Both the position numbers and the translations under genes were made by a program. This document shows, in pieces, positions 32,739-42,740 of a stretch of DNA of 64,000 nucleotides. The stretch lies in the NCBI GenBank assembly GCA_002683405.1, contig NYTH01000039.1, positions 1 to 64,000 on the forward strand, in the 5' to 3' direction. Source of the stretch: Salinisphaeraceae bacterium. Lineage in GTDB: Bacteria > Pseudomonadota > Gammaproteobacteria > Nevskiales > Salinisphaeraceae. The first letter of the stretch is position 1, and each line of letters opens with the position of its first letter. The notes below the pieces were generated by a model. It made no database searches. It saw only the letters and a program-made list of their open reading frames with translations, and was not told the DNA's origin.

Positions 32739-33758
32739 ATGGACAGCGATAAATTGATGCGCACGGCGCAGGCACTGGTGGCTTCGGGCAAGGGCATTCT
32801 GGCGGCGGACGAGTCCAGCCCGACGATCAAGAAGCGGTTTGACAGCATTGACGTGGAGTCAACCGAGGAAAATCGCCAGGCCTATCGCGATCTGTTGTTT
32901 ACCACCGACGGCGCCGAGGAGTTCATCAGCGGCGTGATCCTTTACGAGGAAACGCTGTTCCAGAAGGGCCTGTCCGGCACGCCTTTCCCGGAATTGCTCT
33001 CCAGCAAGGGCGTGATTCCCGGCATCAAGGTCGACAAGGGCGCCAAGCCTCTGGCCGGCAGCCCGAACGAAAAGGTCACTGAAGGCCTCGACGGCCTGCG
33101 TGACCGCCTGGCCGATTACGCCAAGGCCGGCGCTCGGTTTGCGAAGTGGCGTGCAGTGATCGACATCGCCGACGGCGAGCCAACCGACTACTGCCTCGAC
33201 GTGAACGCCCACGCGCTGGCCCGCTACGCGGCGCTGTGTCAGGAAGCGGGCATCGTGCCCATTGTTGAACCGGAAGTGCTGATGGACGGCGGCCACGACC
33301 TCGCGCGCTGCGAAGCCGTGACCGACGCCACGCTGATCAAGGTGTTCGAGGCGCTCAAGACCCAGCAGGTACTGCTGGAGGGCATGCTGCTCAAGCCCAA
33401 CATGATCATTTCCGGCAAGAAGTGCGGTGACCAGGCCAGCGTGCAGGCCGTGGCGGAAGCCACCATTCGCTGCCTGAAGCGCCACGTGCCGGCTGCGGTG
33501 CCGGGCATCGTGTTTCTGTCCGGCGGCCAGAGCGACGAAGTGGCCACGGCCCATCTGGACGCCATGAATCGTCTGGGTCCGCATCCCTGGCAGCTGAGCT
33601 TTTCCTATGGCCGGGCCCTGCAGGCACCTGCGCTGGCGGCCTGGCGCGGCAAGCCGGAAAACGTCGAGGCGGCGCAGAAGGCCTATTATCTGCGCGCCAA
33701 GTGCAACGGCGCGGCTGCCCGCGGCGACTATTCGGACGCCATGGAAAAAGCGGCCTGA
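32739..33758 (+). CDS. Class I fructose-bisphosphate aldolase
   Basis: Cleaves fructose-1,6-bisphosphate by a Schiff-base mechanism, in glycolysis and gluconeogenesis. It is the eukaryote-like class I type: KGILAADESSPTIKKRF near residue 18, KWRAVIDI, and LLKPNMIISG with Schiff-base Lys219. FLSGGQSDEVA and LSFSYGRALQ complete the active site. The length is 339 residues. AAGGAGA precedes the ATG. It is followed by a strong terminator and is transcribed alone. Confidence 0.95.
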   Translation: MDSDKLMRTAQALVASGKGILAADESSPTIKKRFDSIDVESTEENRQAYRDLLFTTDGAEEFISGVILYEETLFQKGLSGTPFPELLSSKGVIPGIKVDKGAKPLAGSPNEKVTEGLDGLRDRLADYAKAGARFAKWRAVIDIADGEPTDYCLDVNAHALARYAALCQEAGIVPIVEPEVLMDGGHDLARCEAVTDATLIKVFEALKTQQVLLEGMLLKPNMIISGKKCGDQASVQAVAEATIRCLKRHVPAAVPGIVFLSGGQSDEVATAHLDAMNRLGPHPWQLSFSYGRALQAPALAAWRGKPENVEAAQKAYYLRAKCNGAAARGDYSDAMEKAA

Positions 33759-33787
33759 GCCACTTTATTCGTGCCGATTGACGATCA

Positions 33788-33818
33788 CCCGGCTCGTGTC
33801 CGCGAGCCGGGTTTTTTT
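33788..33818 (+). terminator. Rho-independent terminator after the aldolase gene
   Basis: CCCGGCTCG (33788-33796) pairs with CGAGCCGGG (33803-33811), followed by seven T residues. Confidence 0.93.
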
Positions 33819-33866
33819 GCGCCCGAAAATGAGTGCTAATCTCAGTTATCGATTGATTGAGTCCCA

Positions 33867-35705
33867 ATGGACAAGCTCGCTGCCCTCCGCCAAAGCCCGC
33901 TGTTTCGCGACCTCGACCGCCGCGCCCTGCGCGACATGGCGCAGGCGGCCGAGTGGGTGGAACTGCGCGGCGGGGCTTATCTTTTCCGCAGCGGCCAGAA
34001 GAGTGATGCCTTCTATGTGATGGTCAACGGCCGCGTGCGCGTGCACCGTGCCGAAACCGAGGACGGCAAGCGGCGGCTGCTCATTGAAGTTGCCCAGGGC
34101 GAAACGGTGGGCGAGATCGCCGTGCTGACCGGCGAGGACCGCGCCGCCGACGCCATGGCCCTGCGCGACAGCGACCTGCTGCGCATCGGCGCACCCGATT
34201 TCGAGCGGCTGGTGCGCCGGCATCCGGGCGCCATGCTGCGCATCGCCCGCCTCATCGTCACGCGGCTTCGCTATGCGCGGCGCACCGAAGCGCGTGACCT
34301 GTTGCGCAACAGTCGCACCTATGCGGTCGTGCCCGCCAGCGCGGGCGTGGATGTACGCGGCTTTACCGAGCGTTTCTGCGACAAGCTCGCCCACGGCGGG
34401 TCCGTTCTTCGGCTCGACTCGAGCCGGGTGGAGCAGGCCCTGGGCGAGAATGCGGCCGAACTGGCGGGCGAGCCTGGCCAGGCGAGTCGCGCGCTGTCAC
34501 TCTGGCTGAACCGGCTGGAGGACAGTTATCGCTATCTCGTCTATCAGGCCCGGGGCGAGCCGGACGCCTGGACGCGACGCAGTCTGCGCCAGGCGGATCG
34601 CGTTGTGCTGCTTTGCAACCCGGGCGAATCGGTGGACGACAGCGCGGTCATGCAATGGCTGAAGACCGAGCAGCTTTCCGCGCCGATCGAGCGGGTGCTC
34701 ATTGGCGCCGCGCCGGACACGTTGCCGGATGACGGCCCGCCCAGGCCGTCCGGCGATCGTTTTGCGGGCACTCATCAGCTCCGGCCGGACCGGCAGGAAG
34801 CGGACATGGCGCGGCTGGCCCGCCTGGTGTCCGGGCGTGGGCTGTGTCTCGTGCTTGGCGGCGGCGGGGCCCGCGGGTTTGCGCACGTGGGGCTGTTGCG
34901 TGCACTGGAGGAGAAGGGCATTCCGGTGGACGCCATCGGCGGCACCAGCATGGGCGCTCTGGTGGCCGCGCTGGTGGCGGTGGGCAAGAGCGCCGACGAA
35001 GTCCTGCAGGTGCTGCGCGAGACCTTTGTCGACCACAACTACCTGAACGATTACTCGATTTCCCGTATTGCCCTGATCAACGGCCGCAAGTTTCGCAAGC
35101 GCATGATCGAAGTGTTTGGCGATGTTCGCATCGAGGACCTGCCCATCCGCTATTTCAGCGTCAGCGCGAGTCTGAGTACCGGCCAGCCGGTCATTCACGG
35201 CGACGGCCGACTCGTCGACTGGGTCTGCACCAGCATGGCGGTGCCAGGCATCGCGCCGCCGATGGTGCGCGGCAACGAGCTGCTGGTAGACGGGGGGTTG
35301 AGCTACGACGCGCCATTCGAGGCCATGATGGCCACCGGTCGGGGTCGGGTGATCTATTCCGACGTGAGCCGCGCCAAGGAACTGGTGCTGGATGGCGAGC
35401 CCCTGACGGAACCCACCAACCTGGTGGACGTGCCCGAAGTGCCCAAGACGCTAAACATGTTCAAGATTCTGTTTCACACGGCGGCGGCCACCGGTGCGCC
35501 CGGTCGCAACCGCGTGAGGGAGCGGGCTGACCTGCTGCTGCAGATGCCCGTGGCCGACGTCGCGATGTTCGACTGGGAGAAGCTGGACGATATCGTCTAT
35601 CGCGCCTACCACCATGCCGACGAGCAGCTGGACCTGCTGCTGGCCGAACATCCGGACATGCAGGTGCCGGACGAGGCCCGGACTAGCCCACCAGAAGACG
35701 GCTGA
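33867..35705 (+). CDS. Cyclic-nucleotide-binding domain / patatin-like phospholipase (NTE family)
   Basis: An N-terminal cNMP-binding fold (about residues 5-140; GGAYLFRSGQKSDAFYVMVN, GETVGEIAVLTGEDRAADA) is joined to a C-terminal patatin lipase domain (about 325-490). The lipase has the oxyanion loop GGGGARG near 330, nucleophile Ser361 in GTSMG, and Asp475 in DGG, so the Ser-Asp dyad is intact. The architecture matches the neuropathy-target-esterase family, which hydrolyses lysophospholipids. A role in membrane lipid turnover under cyclic-nucleotide control is likely but unproved. The length is 612 residues. Its 3' end overlaps the convergent dapE by 23 bases. Confidence 0.9.
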   Translation: MDKLAALRQSPLFRDLDRRALRDMAQAAEWVELRGGAYLFRSGQKSDAFYVMVNGRVRVHRAETEDGKRRLLIEVAQGETVGEIAVLTGEDRAADAMALRDSDLLRIGAPDFERLVRRHPGAMLRIARLIVTRLRYARRTEARDLLRNSRTYAVVPASAGVDVRGFTERFCDKLAHGGSVLRLDSSRVEQALGENAAELAGEPGQASRALSLWLNRLEDSYRYLVYQARGEPDAWTRRSLRQADRVVLLCNPGESVDDSAVMQWLKTEQLSAPIERVLIGAAPDTLPDDGPPRPSGDRFAGTHQLRPDRQEADMARLARLVSGRGLCLVLGGGGARGFAHVGLLRALEEKGIPVDAIGGTSMGALVAALVAVGKSADEVLQVLRETFVDHNYLNDYSISRIALINGRKFRKRMIEVFGDVRIEDLPIRYFSVSASLSTGQPVIHGDGRLVDWVCTSMAVPGIAPPMVRGNELLVDGGLSYDAPFEAMMATGRGRVIYSDVSRAKELVLDGEPLTEPTNLVDVPEVPKTLNMFKILFHTAAATGAPGRNRVRERADLLLQMPVADVAMFDWEKLDDIVYRAYHHADEQLDLLLAEHPDMQVPDEARTSPPEDG

Positions 35706-36828
35706 TGGTCTGCTCGTAGACTTCGCTCAGCCGCGGCAGATCGTCCACCAGCACGTGCTCGTCTACCTTGTGGATACTGGCGTTGAGGGGGCCGAATTCG
35801 GCCACCTGGGCGCCGGCCGGCGCCACGAAACGTCCGTCGGACGTTCCCCCCGCCGTGGAGCGGGCCGGGCGGCCGCCGCAGACGGCCCGGATAGACTGCT
35901 CCAGTGCGTCCAGAAGCGGGCCTTCCCGCGTGATGAACGGATCGCCCGAGTGATGCCAGTCCAGTTCCAGCCGGGTATCGCCGGGCGCAAAGCCGGCCGA
36001 TTCGCAAGCCGTCGATACGACCTGCTTGATGGCCTCGCGCGGAAGCCCGGGGTTGTAGCGAATATTGAAGCAGACATCGGCCACGCCCGGAATGACGTTG
36101 TCCGCGCCGGTGCCGGCGTTCAGGTTGGAAATCTGGAAGCTTGAGGGCGGAAAATCGGCGTCTCCCGGCCCCCAATCGTGATCAACCAGCGGCGTGACGA
36201 TTCGCAGCAGATGATGCAGGGCGTTTTCGGCGAGAGTCGGATAGGCCACGTGACCCTGCTGGCCGCGGAGTCGGATGCGGCCCGTCAGGCTGCCGCGGCG
36301 GCCGTGCTTGACCGTATCGCCCAGCGCGGTCTGGCACGACGGCTCACCCACCAGGCACCAGTCGATGCGGGTACCGCGCTCGCCAAAGGCTTCCATCACG
36401 CGGCGAACGCCGTGAATGCCTGGCCCTTCCTCGTCGCTGGTCAGCAGGATTGCGAGCCGTCCGTGTTCGGGGCTGTGCACCGCCGCGTAACGCTCCGCCG
36501 CCGTCACCATGGCGGCCACGCTGGATTTCATGTCTGCCGCGCCGCGACCGAAAAGCTTGCCGTCGTCGATTCGCGGCTCGAACGGGTCGGATTGCCAGTC
36601 CTCCAGCGGGCCCGGGGGCACCACGTCGGTGTGGCCCAGAAGGCACAGCGTCGGGCCGGCGTCGCCGTACACCGCCCATAGATTGTCGACCTCGCCAAAA
36701 CGCAGGTTTTCCACCTCGAAGCCGGCCGCGGCAAGCCGGCCACCGATGATCTCCTGACAGCCGCCGTCGTCCGGTGTGACGGAGCGACAGCGAATCAGCT
36801 CGCAGGCCAGTTCGACGGTGGGATCCAT
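35683..36828 (-). CDS. dapE: Succinyl-diaminopimelate desuccinylase
   Basis: Zinc peptidase-family enzyme that removes succinate from N-succinyl-LL-diaminopimelate, for lysine and peptidoglycan. Metal and active-site motifs are visible: LLGHTDVVPPG (His66, Asp68), GRGAADMKSSVAAM near 94, DEEGPG near 130 and the C-terminal STAGGTSDGRF. The length is 381 residues. I start at 36828 (MDPTVELACELIRCRS); an upstream in-frame ATG adds 15 residues that overlap the preceding gene. It ends the dapC/dapD/yffB-like/dapE set. Confidence 0.96.
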   Translation of the reverse strand: MDPTVELACELIRCRSVTPDDGGCQEIIGGRLAAAGFEVENLRFGEVDNLWAVYGDAGPTLCLLGHTDVVPPGPLEDWQSDPFEPRIDDGKLFGRGAADMKSSVAAMVTAAERYAAVHSPEHGRLAILLTSDEEGPGIHGVRRVMEAFGERGTRIDWCLVGEPSCQTALGDTVKHGRRGSLTGRIRLRGQQGHVAYPTLAENALHHLLRIVTPLVDHDWGPGDADFPPSSFQISNLNAGTGADNVIPGVADVCFNIRYNPGLPREAIKQVVSTACESAGFAPGDTRLELDWHHSGDPFITREGPLLDALEQSIRAVCGGRPARSTAGGTSDGRFVAPAGAQVAEFGPLNASIHKVDEHVLVDDLPRLSEVYEQTISRLLVG

Positions 36829-36830
36829 GA

Positions 36831-37178
36831 TCAGCTCAGCAGCGAGGCGTAGCGGGCCGGGCTGAAACCGCAAGCAACGCCCGTGCCGTGTTCCAGCACC
36901 GGCCGCTTGATCAGCAGCGGATGGGCGCGCATGAGCGCCACGGCTTCGTCGGCGTCGACCGCAGCCTTCTGCTCTTCCGGCAGTTCGCGCCAGGTCCGGC
37001 CGCGCTTGTTCAGGAGCGTCTCCCAGCCGAGCGCGGCGGCCCAGTTCTCCAGGCGGCTGTCGTTGACCGGGTCGGCCCGAAAATCCACGAAGGCATGATC
37101 AATGCCCGCGTCGTCGAGCCAGCGCCGCGCCTTGCGGCAGCTGTCGCAGTTGGGAATGCCGTACAGGGTGACCGTCAT
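36831..37178 (-). CDS. ArsC/Spx-family protein (YffB type)
   Basis: A 115-residue thioredoxin-fold protein beginning MTVTLYGIPNCDSCRKARRW, with a CxxC at residues 11-14, then KRGRTWREL and PLLIKRPVLE, typical of the YffB subfamily. Its function is unknown; related proteins interact with glutathione. It ends 2 bases before the dapE start, and in E. coli yffB also neighbours dapE, so co-expression with lysine genes is conserved. Confidence 0.9.
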   Translation of the reverse strand: MTVTLYGIPNCDSCRKARRWLDDAGIDHAFVDFRADPVNDSRLENWAAALGWETLLNKRGRTWRELPEEQKAAVDADEAVALMRAHPLLIKRPVLEHGTGVACGFSPARYASLLS

Positions 37179-37198
37179 TGAAACCGCCGATGCCGCGA

Positions 37199-38023
37199 CT
37201 AGTCGATGTTGCGCAGCAGGTCGTTGATGCCGACCTTGGACCGCGTGGCTTCGTCCACCGTCTTGACGATGACGGCGCAGTTCAGGCTGTAGCGGCCGTT
37301 GTCCCGCGGCAGGCTGCCGGCCACGACCACGGCGCCCGGCGGTACGACGCCGTGCGTGATCTCGTCGGTTTCGCGGTTGTAGATGGGGGTGCTTGCGCCA
37401 ATGAACACGCCCATGGATATCACTGCGCCCTTGCCCACGATGACGCCTTCGACGATCTCCGAACGCGCGCCGATGAAGGCGCCGTCCTCGATGATGGTGG
37501 GCTGGGCCTGCAGCGGTTCGAGTACGCCGCCAATGCCGGCGCCGCCCGACAGATGCACGCCTTCGCCGATCTGGGCGCAGGAGCCGACGGTGGCCCAGGT
37601 GTCGATCATGCTGCCCGAGCCGACGTAGGCGCCGATGTTCACGTAGCTGGGCATGAGCACCACGTTGGGCGCGATGTGGGCGCCGCGGCGCACCATGGCC
37701 GGCGGCACCACGCGGGCACCCTGGGACCGGAAATCGGCTTCGCTGTACTGGGCGAACTTCGACGGCACCTTGTCGAAAAAGCGCGTCTCGGCGCCGTCGA
37801 TGGGCACGTTGTCGTTCAGGCGGAAGGACAGCAGCACCGCCTTTTTGAGCCATTCATTGACCTGCCAGCCGCTCGCGGTCAGCTCGGCCACGCGGCCCTC
37901 GCCGCTGTCGAGCAGCGCCAGGGCCTGCTCGACGGCCTCGCGGACGGCCGGGTCCGCCGAATCGGGTTTGATCTGGTCGCGCTGCTCGAACGCGTTTTCG
38001 ATGGTCTGCTGCAGGTCAGCCAT
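37199..38023 (-). CDS. dapD: Tetrahydrodipicolinate N-succinyltransferase
   Basis: Adds succinate to tetrahydrodipicolinate in the succinylase branch of diaminopimelate synthesis. The C-terminal half is a left-handed beta-helix of hexapeptide repeats ([40 protein letters not shown]). The length of 274 residues is normal. It lies 20 bases upstream of the YffB-like gene in the same direction. Confidence 0.97.
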   Translation of the reverse strand: MADLQQTIENAFEQRDQIKPDSADPAVREAVEQALALLDSGEGRVAELTASGWQVNEWLKKAVLLSFRLNDNVPIDGAETRFFDKVPSKFAQYSEADFRSQGARVVPPAMVRRGAHIAPNVVLMPSYVNIGAYVGSGSMIDTWATVGSCAQIGEGVHLSGGAGIGGVLEPLQAQPTIIEDGAFIGARSEIVEGVIVGKGAVISMGVFIGASTPIYNRETDEITHGVVPPGAVVVAGSLPRDNGRYSLNCAVIVKTVDEATRSKVGINDLLRNID

Positions 38024-38118
38024 GGCTGGTCTCGTCCTTCAAGCGGAGAATGATGAAAAAATCAGGGCCTGAGCCCGTCGGGCGCGGCCGCGGAGTGTAC
38101 CGCAAGCCCGTCGGCTGT

Positions 38119-39306
38119 TCAGGTCAGGCGCGCGAGACGCTCGGCGGCCTCGCGGCAGGCCTGCGTTTCGGCCACCAGCGACAGCCTCAGGCGGTTTTCG
38201 CCGGGATTGCGGCCGCCGGACTCACGGGCCAGATAACGGCCGGGCACCACGCGCACGGCCTGCTCGACCAGCGCGCGGCGGGTAAAGGCCTCGTCATCGC
38301 CGCGTTTCAGCGCCGGCCAGAGATAAAAAGCACCCTGCGGCTCCGGGACGTCCATGACGGCGCCAAGCACGGGCTGGACGGCCGCGAATTTCTCGCGGTA
38401 GGCCGCGCGGTTGTCGCGTACATGGTTTTCGTCCTGCCAGGCAGCAATACTGGCGGCCTGGGTGGGCAGGGGGAGCGTGCTGCCGTGGTAGGTCCGATAG
38501 CGGGCGTACTCGCCCAGCACGGCGGCATCACCGGCCACGAAGCCGGAGCGCAGCCCCGGCAGGTTGGAGCGTTTGGATAGGCTATGAAACACCATGCAGC
38601 GCGTGAATTCGGTATTGCCGGCCTGCGCCGCCGCTTCCAGTAGCCCTGCCGGCGGGGCCGACTCGTCCGGATAGATTTCGCTGTAGCACTCGTCGGACGC
38701 GATGACAAAATCATGCCGTTCAGCCAGGGCCAGCGCGTGCTGCAGGTAATCCAGCGGGGCCACCGCGCCCGTCGGGTTGCCCGGGGAGCAGAGATACAGC
38801 AGATCACAGGCCTGCCACTGTGCCGGCGTCACCGCGTCCAGGTCGGGCAGAAAGCCGGTGTCGGCCGGGCAGTCCAGATACAGCGGCTCGGCTCCGGCCA
38901 GGAAAGCGGCGCCTTCGTATATCTGGTATCCCGGGTTGGGCATGGCCACGATCGCGCCGGGTTGGCGCACGACGGCCTGGGCGAAGGAAAACAGCGCTTC
39001 GCGCGTGCCGGCCACCGGCATGACGTGACGGTCCGGGTCCACCGACTGCGCGGGCAGGCCGAATCGCCGCGTGAGCCAGTCCGCAATGGCTTGCCGCAAT
39101 TCCGGCAGGCCGCGGGTCGCGGGGTAGCGGCTGAACCCGGACAGCGCCCGGGTCAGCGCATCCAGCGCCGCATCCGGCGGCGCGTGCTGCGGTTCGCCAA
39201 TGGCCAGAGAGATCAGGTCGAGCGCCTGCGGCGGGGCGGCGCCCTCCAGCAGGCGGGCGAGTCTTTCAAAGGGATAGGGCTGAAGCCGGTCGAGTCTGGG
39301 ATTCAT
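38119..39306 (-). CDS. dapC: Succinyldiaminopimelate transaminase
   Basis: PLP-dependent class I/II aminotransferase that makes N-succinyl-diaminopimelate from the keto acid. It begins MNPRLDRLQPYPFERLARLL, the usual DapC N-terminus. The PLP lysine is Lys245 in SLSKRSNLPGLRSG, and LCSPGNPTGAV and ASDECYSEIY are cofactor-binding segments. The length is 395 residues (an ATG two codons upstream is also possible). With dapD and dapE it completes the succinylase branch in one place. Confidence 0.93.
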   Translation of the reverse strand: MNPRLDRLQPYPFERLARLLEGAAPPQALDLISLAIGEPQHAPPDAALDALTRALSGFSRYPATRGLPELRQAIADWLTRRFGLPAQSVDPDRHVMPVAGTREALFSFAQAVVRQPGAIVAMPNPGYQIYEGAAFLAGAEPLYLDCPADTGFLPDLDAVTPAQWQACDLLYLCSPGNPTGAVAPLDYLQHALALAERHDFVIASDECYSEIYPDESAPPAGLLEAAAQAGNTEFTRCMVFHSLSKRSNLPGLRSGFVAGDAAVLGEYARYRTYHGSTLPLPTQAASIAAWQDENHVRDNRAAYREKFAAVQPVLGAVMDVPEPQGAFYLWPALKRGDDEAFTRRALVEQAVRVVPGRYLARESGGRNPGENRLRLSLVAETQACREAAERLARLT

Positions 39307-39327
39307 GGCCATTGATGGAGGCAGGGA

Positions 39328-41970
39328 TCAGTTCTGCAGACGGTCCAGCGCGCGGACGGTAAGCCGGCGCAGGCGATCCTTGACCGCTTCGTCGCGCAGG
39401 GGCTGGTTATCGGCATTGGTGATGTAGAAGACGTCTTCCGCGCGCTCGCCGATGGTGGCGATCTTGGCCGTTTCCACCAGGATGTTGTAGTGGCGGAAAA
39501 TTTCGCCGATCAGGCTGAGCAGGCCGGGGCGGTCGCCGGTGACGACCTCCATGATGGTGCGCACGCCGTCGTGATCCTCGCGGAACGTGACCTGGGTGGG
39601 CACCTTGAAGGCGCGGCTTCGTCGCGAGGGCCGGCGGGTGATTTCCACGCGGGATACCTCGGGATCGCTGATGGTCTTGAGCAGCGCGCTTTCGATTTCG
39701 GCGCGCCGGCGGGGGTCGGTGACCGGGCTGCCGTCCAGTTCAGTGATCATGTAGCTGTCGACCGTGTAGCCATCCGTTGTGGTGTTCACGCGGGCGTCCA
39801 TGATGGTCACGCCCAGCTGCGCAAGCACGCCTGTGGTCAGGCCGAAAAGATAGTCGCGGTCTCGCGTATAGATGAATACCGATGTCCCGGCGCGGGCCAC
39901 GTCGTCGACGCGCACCAGCGGCGTGTCGTCGGTGGCCCGGCGCATGTGCTCCACGAGCAGGCGGGTATGCCAGGCAATCTCTTCAGGTGAATGCCGCAGG
40001 AAGTATTCGGGCTCCAGCCGGGACCAGGCGGCCTTGAAGTGTGGCGTGTTGATCTTGCTACGCGTGAGCAGCGCGGCGGCAGCGCTGCGCGATTCCTCCA
40101 CGAGTTCCTCGCCGTCGAGCGGTTTTTCCAGGCCGCGCTCGAGACTGCGCGCCGTGTGCTGATACAGCGTAACCAGCAGGGTTTCCCGCCAGGAATTCCA
40201 CAACTCCGGATTGGTGGCCCGGATGTCGCAGATGGTCAGCACGGTCAGGTGATCCAGACGCTTGCGGCTGCCCATGCGCGTGGCGAACTCGTGGATGACG
40301 GCCGGGTCGCTGATATCGCGGCGCTGGGCGGTCATGGACATGACCAGATGCTCGCGCACCAGCCAGCAGACCAGGTCGCTGTCGTCGCTGGACAGCCCGT
40401 GGCGCGCACAGAACACGGCCGCGTCCTCGGCGCCCAGCACGGAATGATCGCCGCCGCGCCCCTTGGCAATGTCGTGGAACAGGCCGGCCACGTAAAGCAG
40501 TTCCGGCTGCTCGATCTGCTGCATGATGCGGCTGGCGAACGGCAGTTCGTGATCGAAGCGCGCCAGCGCCAGACGGCGCATGTTGCGCACCACGAACAGC
40601 GTGTGCTCGTCCACCGTGAGCGTGTGGAACAGGTCGTACTGCATCCGCCCGATGATCTTGCCGAAGTTCGGCAGGTAGCGGCCGAGAATGCCGTAGCGGT
40701 TCATGCGGCGCAGCGCGTGGGTAATGCCGCCGCGCTGACGCAGAATTTCCATGAACATGCGTCGATTGGCAATGTTCTGGCGGAAATCGTGGTTGATCAG
40801 GTGCCGATCACGCCGCATCAGGCGCAGCGTCCGAGCGCGGATGCCGGACAGCCGCGGCCGCGTCTGCATGATGTAGAAGATTTCCAGCAGCGCGCCGGGG
40901 GTATTGCGGAAGACGTCGTCGTGGCGGACCTCGACAAAACCGTGTCGCGCCTGGAATCGCTGATTCAGCGGCGTGGGGGTGACGTCTTCTCCGGCGTGGA
41001 GAATCACCTCGGCGAATATCTGAAGCAGAATATCATTAAGCGCCATCAACGCCTTGATATTGCGATAATAACGCTGCATGAACTGCTCGACCGCCAGGTT
41101 GTTGGTCTGGTCGGTATAGCCCAGCAGCTCGGCCACGCGGATCTGCAGGTCGAACAGCAGGCGGTCCTCGCAGCGGTCGGTCAGCAGGTGCAGGGCAAAG
41201 CGCACCTGCCAGAGGAAATTCTGGCCACGCGACAGATCGGCATATTCCTTGTCGGTCAGAAACCCGTGCTGGACCAGGTTGTAGATGGAATCGCTGCCGT
41301 AGTGGCGCTTGGCGACCCACACTATTGTATGAATGTCGCGCAAACCGCCCGGCGATTCCTTGGTATTGGGCTCCAGCTTGTAGGCGGTTTCGTCGAAGCG
41401 GCCATGGCGGGCCTGCTGTTCTTCCATCTTGGCCTTGAAGAAGGCCTCCACGGGCCAGACCCGGTCCGTGGCGATGGCGGCCTGCATGTTGTCGAACAGC
41501 GCTCGGGAGCCGGTCAGAGGCCGGGCTTCCACCATATTCGTGATGATGGTGATGTCGTCGCGGCTGACGTCAGCGCATTCCTGCGGCGACCTGACGCTGT
41601 GACCGATTTCCAGGCCGATATCCCAGAGGAAGGTCAGAAACGGTTCGAGTGATCCGCGCAGCCGGTCCAGCTCGTTGTCCCGGTAGAGGATAAGCAGGTC
41701 GATATCCGAATGCGGCAGCAGCTCGCCGCGGCCATAGCCGCCGACCGCCACCAGCGCAGCGTTGTCCGCTTCGTCCTGCAGAAAATGCGCCCAGGCGCGG
41801 ATGAGCAGCTGGTCGACCAGCCGGGCGCGGTCTTGCACCAGCTGGGCGGCATCCTCGCCGGCCTTGAAGCGTTCGGCCAGCTTATTGGCGGACTCGTTAA
41901 GCGTTTCCCGATAGGGCGCAATCGCCACGTCGGGCATTACGGCCTCTGCCGGACCGGCCATGCCCGGCAT
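39328..41970 (-). CDS. glnD: PII uridylyltransferase / uridylyl-removing enzyme
   Basis: Senses glutamine and modifies the PII proteins to control nitrogen assimilation. The N-terminal nucleotidyltransferase motif GGYGRGELLPHSDIDLLIL begins at residue 77. The HD domain has LFHDIAKGRGGDHS near 500, and two ACT domains end the protein (TSVFIYTRDRDYLFGLTTGV and RTIMEVVTGDRPGLLSLI). The length of 880 residues is normal. Its start overlaps the map stop by one base (TGATG). Confidence 0.96.
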   Translation of the reverse strand: MPGMAGPAEAVMPDVAIAPYRETLNESANKLAERFKAGEDAAQLVQDRARLVDQLLIRAWAHFLQDEADNAALVAVGGYGRGELLPHSDIDLLILYRDNELDRLRGSLEPFLTFLWDIGLEIGHSVRSPQECADVSRDDITIITNMVEARPLTGSRALFDNMQAAIATDRVWPVEAFFKAKMEEQQARHGRFDETAYKLEPNTKESPGGLRDIHTIVWVAKRHYGSDSIYNLVQHGFLTDKEYADLSRGQNFLWQVRFALHLLTDRCEDRLLFDLQIRVAELLGYTDQTNNLAVEQFMQRYYRNIKALMALNDILLQIFAEVILHAGEDVTPTPLNQRFQARHGFVEVRHDDVFRNTPGALLEIFYIMQTRPRLSGIRARTLRLMRRDRHLINHDFRQNIANRRMFMEILRQRGGITHALRRMNRYGILGRYLPNFGKIIGRMQYDLFHTLTVDEHTLFVVRNMRRLALARFDHELPFASRIMQQIEQPELLYVAGLFHDIAKGRGGDHSVLGAEDAAVFCARHGLSSDDSDLVCWLVREHLVMSMTAQRRDISDPAVIHEFATRMGSRKRLDHLTVLTICDIRATNPELWNSWRETLLVTLYQHTARSLERGLEKPLDGEELVEESRSAAAALLTRSKINTPHFKAAWSRLEPEYFLRHSPEEIAWHTRLLVEHMRRATDDTPLVRVDDVARAGTSVFIYTRDRDYLFGLTTGVLAQLGVTIMDARVNTTTDGYTVDSYMITELDGSPVTDPRRRAEIESALLKTISDPEVSRVEITRRPSRRSRAFKVPTQVTFREDHDGVRTIMEVVTGDRPGLLSLIGEIFRHYNILVETAKIATIGERAEDVFYITNADNQPLRDEAVKDRLRRLTVRALDRLQN

Positions 41971-42740
41971 CAGGCGCCGCCCGAGGCCGGCGTGAGAATT
42001 TCCACGCCGTCATCGGTGACCAGCAGCGTGTGCTCCCACTGCGCCGACAGCGAATGATCCTTGGTGACCACCGTCCAGCCATCCGGCAGCAGCCTCACTT
42101 CCTTGCGGCCCGCGTTGACCATGGGCTCGATGGTGAAGGTCATGCCGGGCTCCAGCTTCATGCCCGATCCGGCCTTGCCGTAGTGCAGTACCTGCGGGTC
42201 CTCGTGAAACTGGCGGCCGATGCCGTGCCCGCAATATTCGCGAACAACCGAGCAATGCTGGCCTTCCACGTACTGCTGAATGGCCGACCCGATATCGCCC
42301 AGCCGGGCGCCGGGCCGAACCTGCTCGATACCCACATAAAGGGCGTCGTGCGCCACCTGCGATACCCGTTGGCCCTGAATGCTGGGCTTGCCGGCGAAGA
42401 ACATCCGGCTGGTGTCGCCGTGGAAGCCGTCCTTGATGACGGTGATGTCGATATTCACCAGATCGCCGCGCTTGAGCTTCTTGTCACCCGGAATGCCGTG
42501 ACAGACAACGTGGTTGACCGACGTGCAGATCGATTTGGGAAAGCCCTGATAGTTCAGCGGGGCGGGGATGCAGTCGAGTTCGTTGACGATGAAGTCGTGG
42601 CACAGGCTGTTGAGCGCCTCGGTGGTCACGCCCGTCTGCACGTGCGGCTCGATCATGTCGAGCACGCTGGCCGCCAGCCGGCCGGCTTCGCGCATCGCGT
42701 GCTGCTCTTCGGCATTCTTGATGGTGGCGGCCATAAACAC
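41970..42740 (-). CDS. map: Type I methionine aminopeptidase
   Basis: Removes the initiator methionine from new proteins; two-metal enzyme. The metal ligands lie in VNIDITVIKDGFHGDTSRMF (two Asp), EYCGHGIGRQFHEDP (His), FTIEPMVN (Glu) and SAQWEHTLLV (Glu). The length is 256 residues; the second ATG at 42734 is also possible. It diverges from rpsB, the standard layout in this group. Confidence 0.96.
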   Translation of the reverse strand: MFMAATIKNAEEQHAMREAGRLAASVLDMIEPHVQTGVTTEALNSLCHDFIVNELDCIPAPLNYQGFPKSICTSVNHVVCHGIPGDKKLKRGDLVNIDITVIKDGFHGDTSRMFFAGKPSIQGQRVSQVAHDALYVGIEQVRPGARLGDIGSAIQQYVEGQHCSVVREYCGHGIGRQFHEDPQVLHYGKAGSGMKLEPGMTFTIEPMVNAGRKEVRLLPDGWTVVTKDHSLSAQWEHTLLVTDDGVEILTPASGGA

